Part shown: piece by piece, positions 33,004 to 44,467 of the stretch
Layout of the letters: every line of letters begins with the position of its first letter
Position numbering within the stretch: position 1 is the first letter of the stretch
Assembly: GCA_024114885.1 (NCBI GenBank)
Contig: CP099418.1
Span: 3,658,001-3,722,000, forward strand
Direction of reading: 5' to 3'
Source: Septoria linicola
Taxonomy: Eukaryota > Ascomycota > Dothideomycetes > Mycosphaerellales > Mycosphaerellaceae
DNA: 64,000 nt
Program-made: the position numbers and the translations under genes
Notes under the pieces: generated by a model
The model's database searches: none
What the model was told of the DNA's origin: nothing
Seen by the model: only the letters and a program-made list of their open reading frames with translations

Positions 33004-33531
33004 CTTAGAGACACACATGGGAAGTGAGGGCGATGAGCCGTGAAGCTATCCCGACGAGAAAAAAAAAGAAGTAAGCTGGTGCTGATGATGCCAACGAACA
33101 GCCATGTGAACCACACGCGAGATGGTACGGTAGAGCACAAACAGCTACGCATTGGCGGCAAGTGACAAGAGCCTGATCATGGTTCAAGGAAGTGCTTCCA
33201 CCGGCGAGTGCCTTGCAGTGGGACAAATACCCAGAGATGCTTTATTTAATGGACACAATGGTGAAGCTTTGCGAGTCGCGTCCACGGCCTCTCGGGCAAT
33301 TCGTGGCGCGTGCTCCGCCCTTGTCTGAAGAGTCTGTCCAGGCTCGCCTTGCCATTGCTGCGTGAGGTTAACGGGGTGGGCAATGGAGTCGGTCGTGTAC
33401 AGGAACTTAAGTTAACTAACTTAGTGGCAGACCCCACCTTATTAGCTTGGCGCGAATTTCCCATCGCTGGCAAACACGCTGACAACATTTTCCATAAACT
33501 CACCAGCTCACCACACATCAATACCGCCATC
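33004..33531. other. Divergent region upstream of eIF3d
   Basis: 528 bp between divergent starts. The plus strand is open in the eIF3d frame from 33,310, but that stretch reads as leader rather than as eIF3d N-terminus, and it has no family likeness. A short A-run occurs at 33,060. Confidence 0.5.
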
Positions 33532-35324
33532 ATGCCAGGACGTCTGCCTCCTGGATTGCTTGAGGCGATCGAGGCACTGCCCGCATCCGACACATGGGGT
33601 CCACCAACCACCACCGAGACCACGCTCAACGGCATTCCATATGCACCCTTCTCCAAAGGCGACAAGCTGGGCCGCATGGCCGACTGGACGTCAGAAGGCA
33701 AGGAACGTGAAGGCCGTGGAGGTCGCGCTCAGTACAACAACCGATACCGCGATCAGGTCTACGGCGCCACCGGTCTGCAGACTGCATTCCAGATCGAGGG
33801 CACTAACGAGGAGAGTTCCTTCTCTCTGGTCGATCGCAGCCAACCCAGCACTCGTGGCCGCGGCTTTGGCAGAGGTTCCGCTGTGTTTGGCCGTGGTCGC
33901 GGGGGGAGGGGTGGCGCGCAAGGTCAGAGAGGAGGAAGAGGCACATTCCAGCGTGTCGGCGGACGTGGCGCACAGCAGCAGTATGACTCGAGGGGAGGCC
34001 GTGGAGGGCGCGGTGGGCGGAGAGGTGGCTGGAAGGATTGGGACAAGCCACAGCGGAATCGCGAGGCTTCTGTCCAGCCAAAAGATAGCTGGAAAATGCT
34101 GGACGAGATTGATTTCAACCGCCTGCAGAAGCTGAACCTGGACACGGGCGAGGGCGAGGATCTGGACGACTACGGATTCTTGTACTACTACGACAGGTCG
34201 TACGACAAGCAACCTGGAGCTCCAACGAGCATCAGGAAACTGACCGTGCTGGACCGCGCTGCGTACAATGTCACAACTTCATCCGACCCCGTCATTCAAG
34301 AGCTCGCCGAGAAGGACGAGGCACAAATCTTTGCTGCCGACAACATTTTGTCCATGTTGATGTGCGCACCTCGCAGTGTCTACAGTTGGGACATCATCAT
34401 GCTCAAGCAGGGCAACAAGATTTACATCGATAAGCGCGAGGGCAGCAGTCTAGACATGGTTACCGTCAACGAGAACGCCGCGGACGCGCCTCTCGAACTC
34501 AGCGAAGGCAACAAGGATCAGATCAATGCCCCAGGTGCACTCAAGGAGGAAGCAACCCACATCAACAACATCTTCCCGCTGCAGGTCGTGCAAGAGTCAG
34601 AGACCTCGAAGCGAGACATGAACCACGAGCACCCATTCTACGATCCATCTTCAGAAACCGATCCTCCGGCCAGCAAGGCCTACAAGTACCGCCGATTCGA
34701 CCTTTCGCTCGAGGCCGATGCTGAGCCTTTGCACTTGATCGTGCGATCCGAGCTTGATGCAGTGGTGAAGAACAACATTTCCGGCGAGGATCAGTACTTG
34801 ACGATCAAGGCCCTCAACGAATTCGACAACAAGGCGCAAGGCAGTGGTGGTGCCCTTGACTGGAGAAGCAAGCTGGCTTCGCAGCGTGGTGCCGTCGTGG
34901 CGACAGAGATGAAGAACAACTCATGCAAGCTCGCTCGATGGACGACGCAATCCATCCTCGCCAAAGCCGATCTCATGAAGCTCGGGTAAGTCCAATCTGC
35001 CTGGATCGTGAACTGTCACAAAGCTAATATCTATGCAGATTCGTCTCTCGTGCTAACCCCAAGTCGACCACCGAGCACGTTGTCCTTGGTGTTCTTGGCT
35101 ACAAGCCGCGCGAGTTCGCTTCTCAAATGAACTTGAACCTCAACAACGGCTGGGCCATTGTTCGCACATTCGTCGACATGGTCATGAAGGAGGATGATGG
35201 CAAGTATGTCCTGGTCAAGGATCCAAACAAGCCAACCATCCGCCTGTACAATGTGCCGCCCAACACGTTCGAGGAGGATGATGTCGAGGCGCAGAGCACG
35301 ATCCCCGAGGGAGATGACGAGTAA
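33532..35324 (+). CDS. eIF3d: Translation initiation factor eIF3 subunit D
   Basis: RNA-binding subunit of the eIF3 complex in the cytosol; in animals eIF3d can bind the mRNA cap. Exons 33532-34985 and 35039-35324 join in frame to 579 residues. The start at 33,532 (MPGRLPPGLLEAIEALPASD) fits relatives; an upstream ATG at 33,310 would add 74 unrelated residues. Family segments include TWGPPTTTETTLNGIPYAPF, KGDKLGRMADW, an Arg/Gly-rich RGG region around residues 105-180, DDYGFLYYYDRSYDK, and CAPRSVYSWDIIMLKQGNKI. The last exon contains GFVSRANPKSTTEHVVLGVLGYKP-type sequence and an acidic tail. The RGG block is G-rich and low-complexity in DNA. Confidence 0.95.
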
Positions 35325-36357
35325 TTCGGGCATTGGCTACTGTAAAGGACTGCACGTGCAAGCCGCGGTAAGCCATCGCTAGCTCGGCCATAGATTCCTG
35401 CTGGACATCTGAATGATAGACGCATGACACGAATGAAGTCAGAGCATGACCCGAACTTGCATTCCACATTCGAAAGTCCGCGCATTACGAACATGCCCTT
35501 GCGTAGATGTGGAATGCAACATTAACTAGCTCGACCCCATTTGTAGCCTGTCAGCTAACGCACTGACCTGAAGCGAGTTCTGGCTAACCTCATCCGCACT
35601 GTAGTACAAACCACGGGCGACATGGCTTAGCTTTCTCCAGGGGTCTTCCACTCAAATGCCATATCGTGCGCTATACACTTATTAATAAGCTGTCAATTGT
35701 CTTGAGGTGTGGTGATAGGTAGCTGGGTTGGACAGAGATATGGTAACGCTAGCTAATGTCTGTAGCACAGATAATGCGGCCCGCTGCAAGGGCTCGTGGT
35801 GAGCTCGAGCTCCTAAAGTACACAGACTATTTCTCGGAGGAGCAGCCTTGTGTCTCTGAGTAGTCCAGCTAGGAAAGCGGTTCCAGCTACAGCGAATGCC
35901 ATCGGCAGACATGAGCACTATCACCCTCAGATATGTAGAAGATCTAGTGAAAGAGGTGCCGGTGCTACTCGGCTGTTAGTGCCAATTGCCTGCCATCAAT
36001 GGATGAGCTCACTTTCCTGCATTCGAAAACTCGCCATCAGAGATGTGCTCCTGCTTGATCTGATCCAGCTGCGACCTCAGGACGCTGCCCAGCATTAGTC
36101 TCATCAACTCTGCGAATCAAGACTAAGACGGCGAATCCCACTCTCCAAGCTTCATTTCCGTTGACCACCGCTCATATGTCTGGGATTGGCTGTGGGTAGC
36201 ACGCGTGTCGTGACAAGGCTCAAGACAAAGATCGAGCTTGGTCTTGGACTTGCTGTGCACAAGCCACACTCCGCCGGTGCAGTTACCTGCAAGTAGAGCG
36301 CTCTCTAGAAGCATGTCAGATGGCCTCATGTGGGCCCTGAACGATCAGCAGCAACGA
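35325..36357. other. Convergent intergenic region
   Basis: 1,033 bp between the convergent eIF3d and 36,358 genes. Short open frames on both strands lack family content and none is called. Confidence 0.5.
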
Positions 36358-37467
36358 TTACGAGTGGATATGCTCACTGTCAGAGCTTGCGCAACCGCAA
36401 CTACTCCGATCATCATCTTTTCCACTGTGCACACTATCAAGGTCGTGGTGGGTCGAAGTTACATGCTTCAGCCAGCTTTCTACCGAGTCGGAAACATAGC
36501 CGCACCCATGATGCACGCACGCCCTTTGTCGGATGTCCAATGTGAGGTTCTCATTCTGGCGGAGTAGGCGGTGATGGCAGTCTCTCCAGGGGCAATGGAA
36601 GTAGTAGCGATCAGGAATGTCCTCCTGCTCCTCTTGATTTGAAGGCGAATAGTCGCACTCTCGGTCAACAGTCCAGTCGCAGCGTTCGTGTTGCTGCATT
36701 TCCCAGTCTTGCTTCCATGATTGCAAGTGGTCAACCTCGGGTCTTGTCGAGACCAAGTGTTGCTTCAACAGCTGCAAACGAGCTAATGCTGATGTATGCG
36801 GATCGTGTCGCTCGATCTCGATGCCATCCATTTGAGTTGCAAGCTCGAGCTCGTAGGCAGTCTCGCTAGCTGGATGACTGTGCTGTTTGGGAGTTTCGCG
36901 CGTAATATGCTTGTTAATTCGCTTCCACTCGTGACGCCACTTCCATTCTGGCCTGCCATCCTCCTGGTACACGACTTCTCCGCGAGAGGAGCGCTGCCAT
37001 ACAGGTACTGCCTCTTCAAGCGGCTCAATAGGCTCTGAAACGATCGATTGTCGGACAGCAGGAAGGTCAGCTATGCGCTTATGTGCCCATAGCATCTCCC
37101 ATCCGCTGCGAACTTCGTTGGACGCCAGAGGCTGAATCCAGTTCTCGACATTTGCGCCTGTTCTCAAGGATGTAGAAGGGCCAGAGGCAAAGCTTTCGTA
37201 CTCGTGCTCAACATCCTTGATCCAACCAGAGGTACTTCGGAGCGGCTGGTTCAAAGATTCCTTCAAGGAGGTGTGTCTTGAGAAATCTGTTGGTACCAAA
37301 CCTCGTTGGGATGATTGTGCCGAACCTGCAGAGCTTTTCCCTAAGCCGAGAAGCCCGCGAGCGTGGACTTCAGCTTCACTTCCAGAGGTACCAGAGAGTG
37401 CAGAAGAAGCCAGGTCTATCGCAGAGTTTGCAATCTTTTGACCAATGTCTGCATAGACAGCTGCCAT
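36358..37467 (-). CDS. Fungal protein with a putative C-terminal zinc-binding region
   Basis: A single exon of 369 residues on the minus strand. I do not recognise a characterised family. The N-terminus (MAAVYADIGQKIANSAIDLA) looks amphipathic. The middle has ENWIQPLASNEVRSGWEMLW and a basic Trp-rich stretch (RPEWKWRHEWKRINKHI). The C-terminal 100 residues hold regularly spaced Cys and His: HCPWRDCHHRLLR, then CVHHGCGYVSDSVESWLKHV and STHHD, resembling two degenerate C2H2 or zinc-ribbon fingers. The tail ends in an acidic Ser-rich stretch. The start at 37,467 is the first ATG. It could be nuclear, but that is inference. Confidence 0.65.
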   Translation of the reverse strand: MAAVYADIGQKIANSAIDLASSALSGTSGSEAEVHARGLLGLGKSSAGSAQSSQRGLVPTDFSRHTSLKESLNQPLRSTSGWIKDVEHEYESFASGPSTSLRTGANVENWIQPLASNEVRSGWEMLWAHKRIADLPAVRQSIVSEPIEPLEEAVPVWQRSSRGEVVYQEDGRPEWKWRHEWKRINKHITRETPKQHSHPASETAYELELATQMDGIEIERHDPHTSALARLQLLKQHLVSTRPEVDHLQSWKQDWEMQQHERCDWTVDRECDYSPSNQEEQEDIPDRYYFHCPWRDCHHRLLRQNENLTLDIRQRACVHHGCGYVSDSVESWLKHVTSTHHDLDSVHSGKDDDRSSCGCASSDSEHIHS

Positions 37468-38118
37468 ATCGCAAGGCAGACGGATCTTCGCCGCACAGCG
37501 GGTGCTGACTTATCTTGGAACCGGCAGCTGGCGAAACTCTAGAAGGGCACGTTGCCCGGCTCTTCGAGGGTCGCGTGTCCGCCAATGTCTTATGGGCAAG
37601 ACTTTGTGGCCGTGCAGATGCGTCCTGCAACAATGCTGCGCAGATGATATGGTAGTATACTTCGGCGTGGTGAGAGTGAAAACGTCTTCTCCAGATCACT
37701 GTCAATGATCCACCAGTTTCGCCTCGGGATCTTGCTCTCTACCAGGATGCAGTCGGCCTCATCGGCGTCAAAGGCCGAGGAATCACTTGCCTCTTCCAGT
37801 CGGTCTGTCCAGCTTTTCGCGATGCACAACGATATATGATAAAGAGGAGAGTAGAAGGACAACGTGCAGTTCATCGATGAGAAGAGTGCAGATGAGCGTG
37901 ATGTACGACCGGGACATCATCGTGTAGCACGGGACAAGCATTGTTCCCCTCACGCAAGCAACTCAAACCATTGGAGAACTTGAGCATGGATTGTCGCATC
38001 CTCTTGAGCGAACACATGGGTTTCGCATCTTTTGCGGATAACCTCACATGGCACACGATCGAAGCTCTTCCTCCGTGCATCATCGGAGGCTCTATTGGCG
38101 AAAGTTATATCACAAGTT
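37468..38118. other. Intergenic region between two minus-strand genes
   Basis: 651 bp, holding the promoter of the 36,358-37,467 gene and the 3' end of NPR3. No supportable gene. Confidence 0.5.
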
Positions 38119-40086
38119 TCACTGGATGTAGCGAGCAGTAATCAGATATTCCTTGCTCTCCAGATCCGCCAGCCATTCCTCGACTTTGGCTCTCTTCCAA
38201 CCTTCCTTCGCAGCAATCTCCTCGAAAGCATGCTTACCATCTAAATGCAAGATTAACTGTGGGAGGGCTTGCCGCATTTCAGAATCCTGTATCGAGGTCT
38301 TCAAAGCATCGAAGAGCTTAGCATGCTCCTCACCCAGTTCGTGCGGATCTGCGATCAGGATAGGCACTTTCTTCTGTTTGTCAGTGCTCTTCTGTGCACT
38401 AGACTGCGTCTCACGGCTGAATCGTCGAGATTGCTTGCTTAGTGGTGACGATGGAGCTGCTATGGCCGTCTGTTCGGAACCAACGCTGATAACATCATCG
38501 TCGACAGCTCGCGTCCGAGGCGACAGCAGACTATATCGAGCAGCATGCTGGCGTCTGTCAGCTACGGAGTCTCTAGGCTGCGGATTATCGAGTAGGTTGT
38601 GGGGAAGATTCAACCAGCCAAAAGTCCTGAGCTGGATAACAAATTTGTGACGAACGAGATAAGACAGAATTTTCATGTAGGCCGTTCGATGGTCTCGGCT
38701 GGGTATTAGCAATCCGTATTTGATCGGCTTGCCACTCAAGACTTTGAGCATATTCGGTAGGGTGGGCAAGGTTGGGAACAGCCTGTGGTAGGCGCTGATA
38801 TGCTCTTGAAGCTCCGCGACTGGAGCAGTATGCGCTACGATATACGTGTTTCGCTGGTGCAATGGAGTTATCAGCCGTGCCTTGCGCCACTTAATCAAAT
38901 GAGAAGCCAGGTACAGAATGTCGTCCACGGACGTGCCAACATAGGCTGCGTGCTTCTCCAGACTTTTGGTGGGCGTGTGCTCACGAATGAACGCAGCCAG
39001 AGGCAATGCCTCCGGATGGGACAAGTCTTCCAGTAACTGCTCTTTGCTTTCGAGCAAAAGTATTGCTGACAGAGGCTCGAGTTTGGCGTTCGTCTTGTCA
39101 TGTTCCGTGGTGTCATTCAGTCGCAGAGCCATTCCCATGCCGTTCAACCTGATTCCAGCCACTTCGACGCGGGATAGGCGGTCAAATACCTCCTTGATTG
39201 CCCAAGCGAGCTCGCTGTTTTCGACAAGCTGCGTCCATAGATCCGAGCCTTCACCGTATGTCTGCTTGGCCTTGGCTGTTAGGGCTAGTATTCTACGACT
39301 CTGGGATCCAACGTAATTGGCCTGCTTCTGACAATAATGGAGAGCCCTGCTCAGCTTCTTTATCACCTCGTGGTAGACTGCTTGAATCTCAGATTGAGAC
39401 TGTACGCCATTGCCACGCAGGGCAAATACCACATGGAACATGGCCATGTTACCGTCCGTGGTCGGATCTGAGCCTGTTGAAGACGTAGTCTGCATCGACG
39501 TAGCAAAAGGTACGTTTTCCTGCGATTCGAAGCTGTCCGGAACGTGAGAGAAGTCGTGCGCCTTACCTGGAGGTCGAGGTGAAGTCAAGTCGAGGCTGTC
39601 CAGATCTGGCTCGGCCATATCCGTAGCATCTCTACTGGTAGACTTGGAGGGCGGAGCGGTCTTTTTGGGCACCCAGTCGCCATCTTCTGAAGCATACACC
39701 GGGTGACCAACGAATGTCAGGCCATTGAGATTAATCTCAAACTTCTTCCTATCACACCAGCGGCCTGGAGAGAGCACCTTCTCAAGACTTTCCATGGAGC
39801 GACCAAGAACAAAATGGCCATGTGGCCTGGGTGCTCCATCGAGATTACGTCTGGCGTCGTCGGGTACTATAGAAGACGTGATGTGCTGTGATCCCTGCTG
39901 CCGGTCTTGATCATCGTCACTTTCGGTCTCAGAGTCATCATTGTCGATATTTTCATGAGCAGATTTCGTGCTGTGACTTGGGTTTTCTGGATAGTGAAAC
40001 ACGAGTCTAGGTCCTGGACGCGTGCGTGTGATGAGCAAAATTGCGACAAGTCCTTCGCCATGTCTGGCGCCGTGTTTCGGCGCCAT
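38119..40086 (-). CDS. NPR3: Nitrogen permease regulator Npr3 (SEACIT/GATOR1 subunit)
   Basis: Subunit of the SEACIT/GATOR1 complex, which in yeast restrains TORC1 at the vacuole during amino-acid shortage. One uninterrupted frame of 655 residues. The N-terminal longin-like domain begins GLVAILLITRTRPGPRLVFH and includes PGRWCDRKKFEINLNGLTFV with GHPVY. An acidic insert (NDDSETESDDDQD) interrupts it. MFHVVFALRGNG, YHEVIKKLSRALHYCQKQ and SLEKHAAYVGTSVDDILYLA are further Npr3 landmarks, and the C-terminal winged-helix-like end includes HAFEEIAAKEGWKRAKVEEW and LITARYIQ. The length is slightly short for filamentous fungi but both ends look intact. Confidence 0.92.
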   Translation of the reverse strand: MAPKHGARHGEGLVAILLITRTRPGPRLVFHYPENPSHSTKSAHENIDNDDSETESDDDQDRQQGSQHITSSIVPDDARRNLDGAPRPHGHFVLGRSMESLEKVLSPGRWCDRKKFEINLNGLTFVGHPVYASEDGDWVPKKTAPPSKSTSRDATDMAEPDLDSLDLTSPRPPGKAHDFSHVPDSFESQENVPFATSMQTTSSTGSDPTTDGNMAMFHVVFALRGNGVQSQSEIQAVYHEVIKKLSRALHYCQKQANYVGSQSRRILALTAKAKQTYGEGSDLWTQLVENSELAWAIKEVFDRLSRVEVAGIRLNGMGMALRLNDTTEHDKTNAKLEPLSAILLLESKEQLLEDLSHPEALPLAAFIREHTPTKSLEKHAAYVGTSVDDILYLASHLIKWRKARLITPLHQRNTYIVAHTAPVAELQEHISAYHRLFPTLPTLPNMLKVLSGKPIKYGLLIPSRDHRTAYMKILSYLVRHKFVIQLRTFGWLNLPHNLLDNPQPRDSVADRRQHAARYSLLSPRTRAVDDDVISVGSEQTAIAAPSSPLSKQSRRFSRETQSSAQKSTDKQKKVPILIADPHELGEEHAKLFDALKTSIQDSEMRQALPQLILHLDGKHAFEEIAAKEGWKRAKVEEWLADLESKEYLITARYIQ

Positions 40087-40386
40087 CAGTTGACATCGTC
40101 AACGAGTCTGCAGGCAGGGGTTTGGGTAGTCATGGTGTTTGTAAGCTGAGTATACGTGCAGGAATGGAGGTCTTTGTCTATTCAGATTGGCAAGAGAAGC
40201 CAAGCCCGAATGAGAAGATTTGCCACATTTCATATATCATTTCGTTGCACAACATATTCTATGCCCGGAACCCGACTATGGTACAAGCGATGCTGCCGCG
40301 ATCTAGCTCAGCGTCTTGCGCAAGCAATAAGGCGACCTCCAGGTACAGCGAGGCATGGTGGCCATCGCTTCTATGGCAGCTCATAT
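40087..40386. other. Intergenic region between NPR3 and the carrier gene
   Basis: 300 bp upstream of NPR3, presumably its promoter, and the 3' end of the carrier gene. No other content seen. Confidence 0.5.
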
Positions 40387-41500
40387 CTATTGCAACGTCC
40401 TGAAGAAGTCCATCACACCAGTGAATACCACGAGCAAGATACCACCGCCGGGTCCCAGTCTGAGGACTTTTGGCAGGAAGCCTTTGTACAGTGCAGCGAA
40501 ACCTTCCTCCTTGGCGACCGTGCCCAACGCTGGCCACGCCCAGTTGTACTTCGGAACTCCACCAACGACCTTTGTGCTGTTCTGAATTCTGCTCTTGACG
40601 ACATCCATGGGAGTGTTCAGGATCGTACCAACAGTACCTCCGACCGAGCCCGATAACAAGTCATTGCGCATCTGAATTGACTTGTCTCCCGTGGGATTTG
40701 CTGGGAGCAGCGCACGAACTTGGAAGATGCACCCAAAGTATCCACTGTTCCAGAGAATGTGGCGCCACATGGTCGATTCGAGTCCTTGATACAGGGTAAG
40801 AGGACCCTCGTTGCGGATGATCTTGGTCACGCAATCAAGCATGCCGTTGTATTTGCTGGCTTGTGCCCTGTCTGCAGTCGTGTCAGCTCTCGGCCTCAGT
40901 GTACAGCATGCGACAACCAGCATTCTTACCCTGCAGACGAATCTTGACCAACTCGAATGGTACCACGACAAACGCTTCTGTGGCACCTGCTGAGGCTCCG
41001 GTGAGGATCGAGAGGGATTGATTCATTTTGGCGACACCAAATGCGCTCCTGTAGAACTTGCCCCACTCGTCGTTGGCAGCGAATTTGGTTGCGCGCTTCG
41101 GTGCTTCCATCAGAATCGGTGCTGAGATACCACGGTATAGACGCGAGAAGCTGTGTTCAATCAATCAGTTTTACGAGATCCGCTGTAGACGCCGTCCTAT
41201 TTCTGTGTCGACCCGCAACACCAAGCAGTATATGTTCCACCTACCCTTCGTTCGCAACAATCTTCTTGAAGCAATCCCCCATGCCTGTGTAGAAGTCCTG
41301 GCCTGGAACTGGCACGCGGCCCTGGATCTGACTGTGGACACATCGCGTTAGATGTGCTCAAAGCCTCCGGAACAATTATCCTCAGCCTACACTCTTGTCT
41401 TGACCACATCGAGGGGGTACATGACCAGAATTTCCGATACGCCAGCCACTGCACCAGCAGCGAACTGGTATACGAAAGGGAGCGGCTTATCGGTGGACAT
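40387..41500 (-). CDS. Mitochondrial 2-oxodicarboxylate carrier (ODC type)
   Basis: Inner-membrane carrier exchanging 2-oxoadipate and 2-oxoglutarate, linked to lysine and glutamate metabolism. Four exons on the minus strand, 41500-41391, 41331-41245, 41150-40930 and 40871-40387, join in frame to 300 residues, the standard carrier length. The three mitochondrial carrier signatures are visible: PLDVVKTR after residue 30, PFELVKIRLQ in the middle, and PMDVVKSRIQ in the last third. MSTDKPLPFVYQFAAGAVAG at the start, the triple repeat and ESTMWRHILWNSGYFG support the ODC subfamily. Introns are 59, 94 and 58 nt. Confidence 0.93.
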
Positions 41501-44467
41501 GGTTGCGGTTTTGCGTAGGGTGTTCGATGTCGGTAAGTGCCAATGGAGCTGACAACCAAAACGACGGTGATAGAGTCGAAGTCAGGCCGGAGGGAAGGGT
41601 CAATGGAAGTACGAGTGAACTTTTGAAGCGACACCAAAACACAATGCGGTTGTGACTAGGAGCTCGACGGACAGCGGGAAGCTCAGACGTCGATCATGCG
41701 CGGTCCGGCGAGTGCGGAAATGTGGAGATAAGAGCAGCCTCACTTTCTCAAGGCCACTCACCTGAGGCTGCATGTCCCGTCGTACTATATATGATCCGTT
41801 CAACATATCCCAATTGCTACGACTAACTCACTAGTATTGACATTGAGGTCGCGAGACTACTTGTAATTGAGGACGTGCCTCTGTACTCAATTAGTGTATT
41901 TCGGGAACTTCTTTTGAGATAGATCATAGGTCTGAATGATGAGCAACACGCAAGCAGTTCGATGGTACGAATCGCCTTTGGCCCATTGAGCCAAAAGTAT
42001 CCAAGAGACGATAGACGAGCTTTGTCGGCCATGTCACTCGACGAGCTAACAAGCAGATTCGAGGCTGTCGCGAACCGGCGAACATCAGGCACATAGAGCA
42101 TCTGCAGCACCTGCAACGATGTCGTCCATGTAGTGCCCGCCGTCTTCTAGAGTCGGCAAATTGCTGGCAGGTGCAACGGTGTAGCTCGGGACCGCTGGCC
42201 AACATGTCGGCCTTATCAAACCTGCGCAGCACAAGGTGCTTACCAGCCCGACTGGCTCACCTTCGGTTACAGTACGAGCACGATATGCCTTTCAAACGGC
42301 TGCAGTTCTGCCAGAAAGCAGACTCAAGATGTTCGTGCACTGTCCACATGCCGCCAAAAAGGTGCTATGGGACTCCAGGACGTATCATCCGCATGAAGAA
42401 GCCAGTGTGCTTGAACCGTCTCTGCGCCAGCGATCGTCGTATGTGGTCTTCACATGGCACCTTCGGATGGACCCCCCCCCCCCCCCTAGCTGAATACTCC
42501 TGCCGTATGCTAGACAGCTCTTCTTAAGCTCGTGTAGAATCGTGATGACGAGCTGCCGGGCCACTGCGCAGCATGTTGGATAAGCAAGGTGTCGTTGTAC
42601 GGCCTGAATCTGAAGTATCGTGCAAGGGAATGACTTGCCGGCGAGCGCTACGATCAAACGTAGTCTGCTTAAGTCTCGGGTACAGAGAATTCTTGACCTG
42701 GACGAAATCCACCCGCCGGATATATTTCTCTGTCATGTATGTACATGTTGACTTGAGAACATCCATTATGTGCCATTGCACATTCCGTCAGCAGTTCTCT
42801 CTTTCCGAGCTGAAATCTGCTTCGAACAAGCATATTTTTCTCAAAGCATCAGGTGAGGGGAATGTTTATCAATGGCTGTCGAGCTGGACAGCTTGCAAGG
42901 GACTCGATAGGTAGAGAACCAGAGGGCCATTGTACGTATGCCGTCGACACGCCTCGGCGATGGCTTTGTTTGAGCGTCGCATGTGGCATGGGGGACCCTA
43001 CCACAGGAGGAGTGCGGACATGTTGTCAATGATGAAGGTGTCTTGTAAACTGCCTGCATGGACTACTTCATTTTTTATGGCTCTGCTGGTAGAGCAAGAT
43101 GTGATCGTTCAAAGAATGTTCCTTCTTCAAGGTTCGTGGACGACCTCAGCAATGCCTTCAGAGAGTCCAAGAAGCGCCATATCTGATGGAGAACGATTGG
43201 CTTTGCTTCTCATTTTCTCCGCTGAGAATTGATGCCCAGCGACGTAGCGCGTCGTCGCGATGCATTTGCACGCTTCACTGCCAGCCGGCTGTTCTATGCT
43301 GCATTTACAGTCGGTACAATGATGATGTCGTCAAGATAATACTACTCCGCGGGCAGACGAACATATGATGATGACAGCAGCGCGAGACGTGCAGCAGAGA
43401 GCAGTTCCGTCTTGCCAGCCCCCCTGTCTTTAGTGTGGATACGCGGCACCGAGCGCCCAGCCTTCCTTCCTTTCTTGCTGCTGATCCAGAGGTCCCGCTG
43501 CACGAGCACCACAATCAACATGCACAAGTCCATTGAAAACAAGAATTATAACACACCTCGGAGCGGTCCATCTTCTACGACCTTGCTACAGTGATGTTAA
43601 GTCGCTGTGCATCGACCAGGCGTGCATCATGCCTTTCGCGCACTACTCCACTGACACGACACGACAAGCCCGTACTGCCGCGTACTCCTGCCCAGGCTAC
43701 ATGCCGCTCTTAATTACGTTCTTGCTTTCAGCTATTTTGACACTCCTCCACACGCTGGCACTGGTGTCTCAGCTTGGCGCGATCTGAACGAGCTGACCGA
43801 AGGCCTCGCGGCGCTAAGCTGTTCCTGCGTAGCCTTCGTGTCCCGTGTTCTTGGTCTCGCTGCTTTTGTGTCTCTCCCAACCTCCCGCGGTCGTCATCTT
43901 TTCAAGTACGTCGACGGCGCCTCCACACAAACCTGGCCTTGGATCTTTCTTTCTTACCCTTGCACTATCGCTAGTATCAATCACTCTCGCTTCCCTGCGG
44001 TATTGGACTATTATTTCACAGACGTTTTAGCATTGTCACTCTGCCCACGAGGCATCGATATAAGTGGGAGGCGAAATTGAAGCGCCCGGAAGCCAGCCAC
44101 AGCCGCTACAACTGTCGAAACCGTTCAGCACAAGGAGTGGCAATACAATCAGACTGCTGCATTCGCACAACGACGACAACGATCCGAGCAGGCCACATTA
44201 CACCGTGCACAGGTGTAGTGCTCTGTGATCATTCATAAGAGATCAAAGAGCCTACGACATCCGTCGGAGCTGCAAGCCGCTGCACCACCGAAGTGCCGAG
44301 GTCCGGACGAACCAAAACCACAATTAAAGCACAAACGGCGCGCCATACCACGAGATTTTGACGACACGAGGCAGCGTGTGACAATAGTTGGATCAGCAGC
44401 ACTTCATTGTCTCTGCTTCCAGCCTCGCCCAGAAGACTAACAAACCTATCAACATCACTCGAACGTC
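41501..44467. other. 2.97-kb gene-poor region
   Basis: The longest stretch without a supportable gene in the normal-composition part of the window. It begins at the carrier promoter. Short open frames on both strands lack family likeness. A run of 15 C occurs at 42,472-42,486. From about 43,790 the plus strand is pyrimidine-rich, as in a promoter and leader for the gene at 44,468. Nothing shows RIP-like composition. Confidence 0.55.
42472..42486. repeat. C15 homopolymer tract
   Basis: Fifteen consecutive C residues within the gene-poor region, flanked by GGA and TAGC. Length variation or assembly error is possible at such a run. Confidence 0.9.

Noticed and set aside
33310..33531. N-terminal extension of eIF3d from an upstream ATG
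   Set aside because: The 74 added residues have no eIF3d likeness, and the ATG at 33,532 begins the family sequence.
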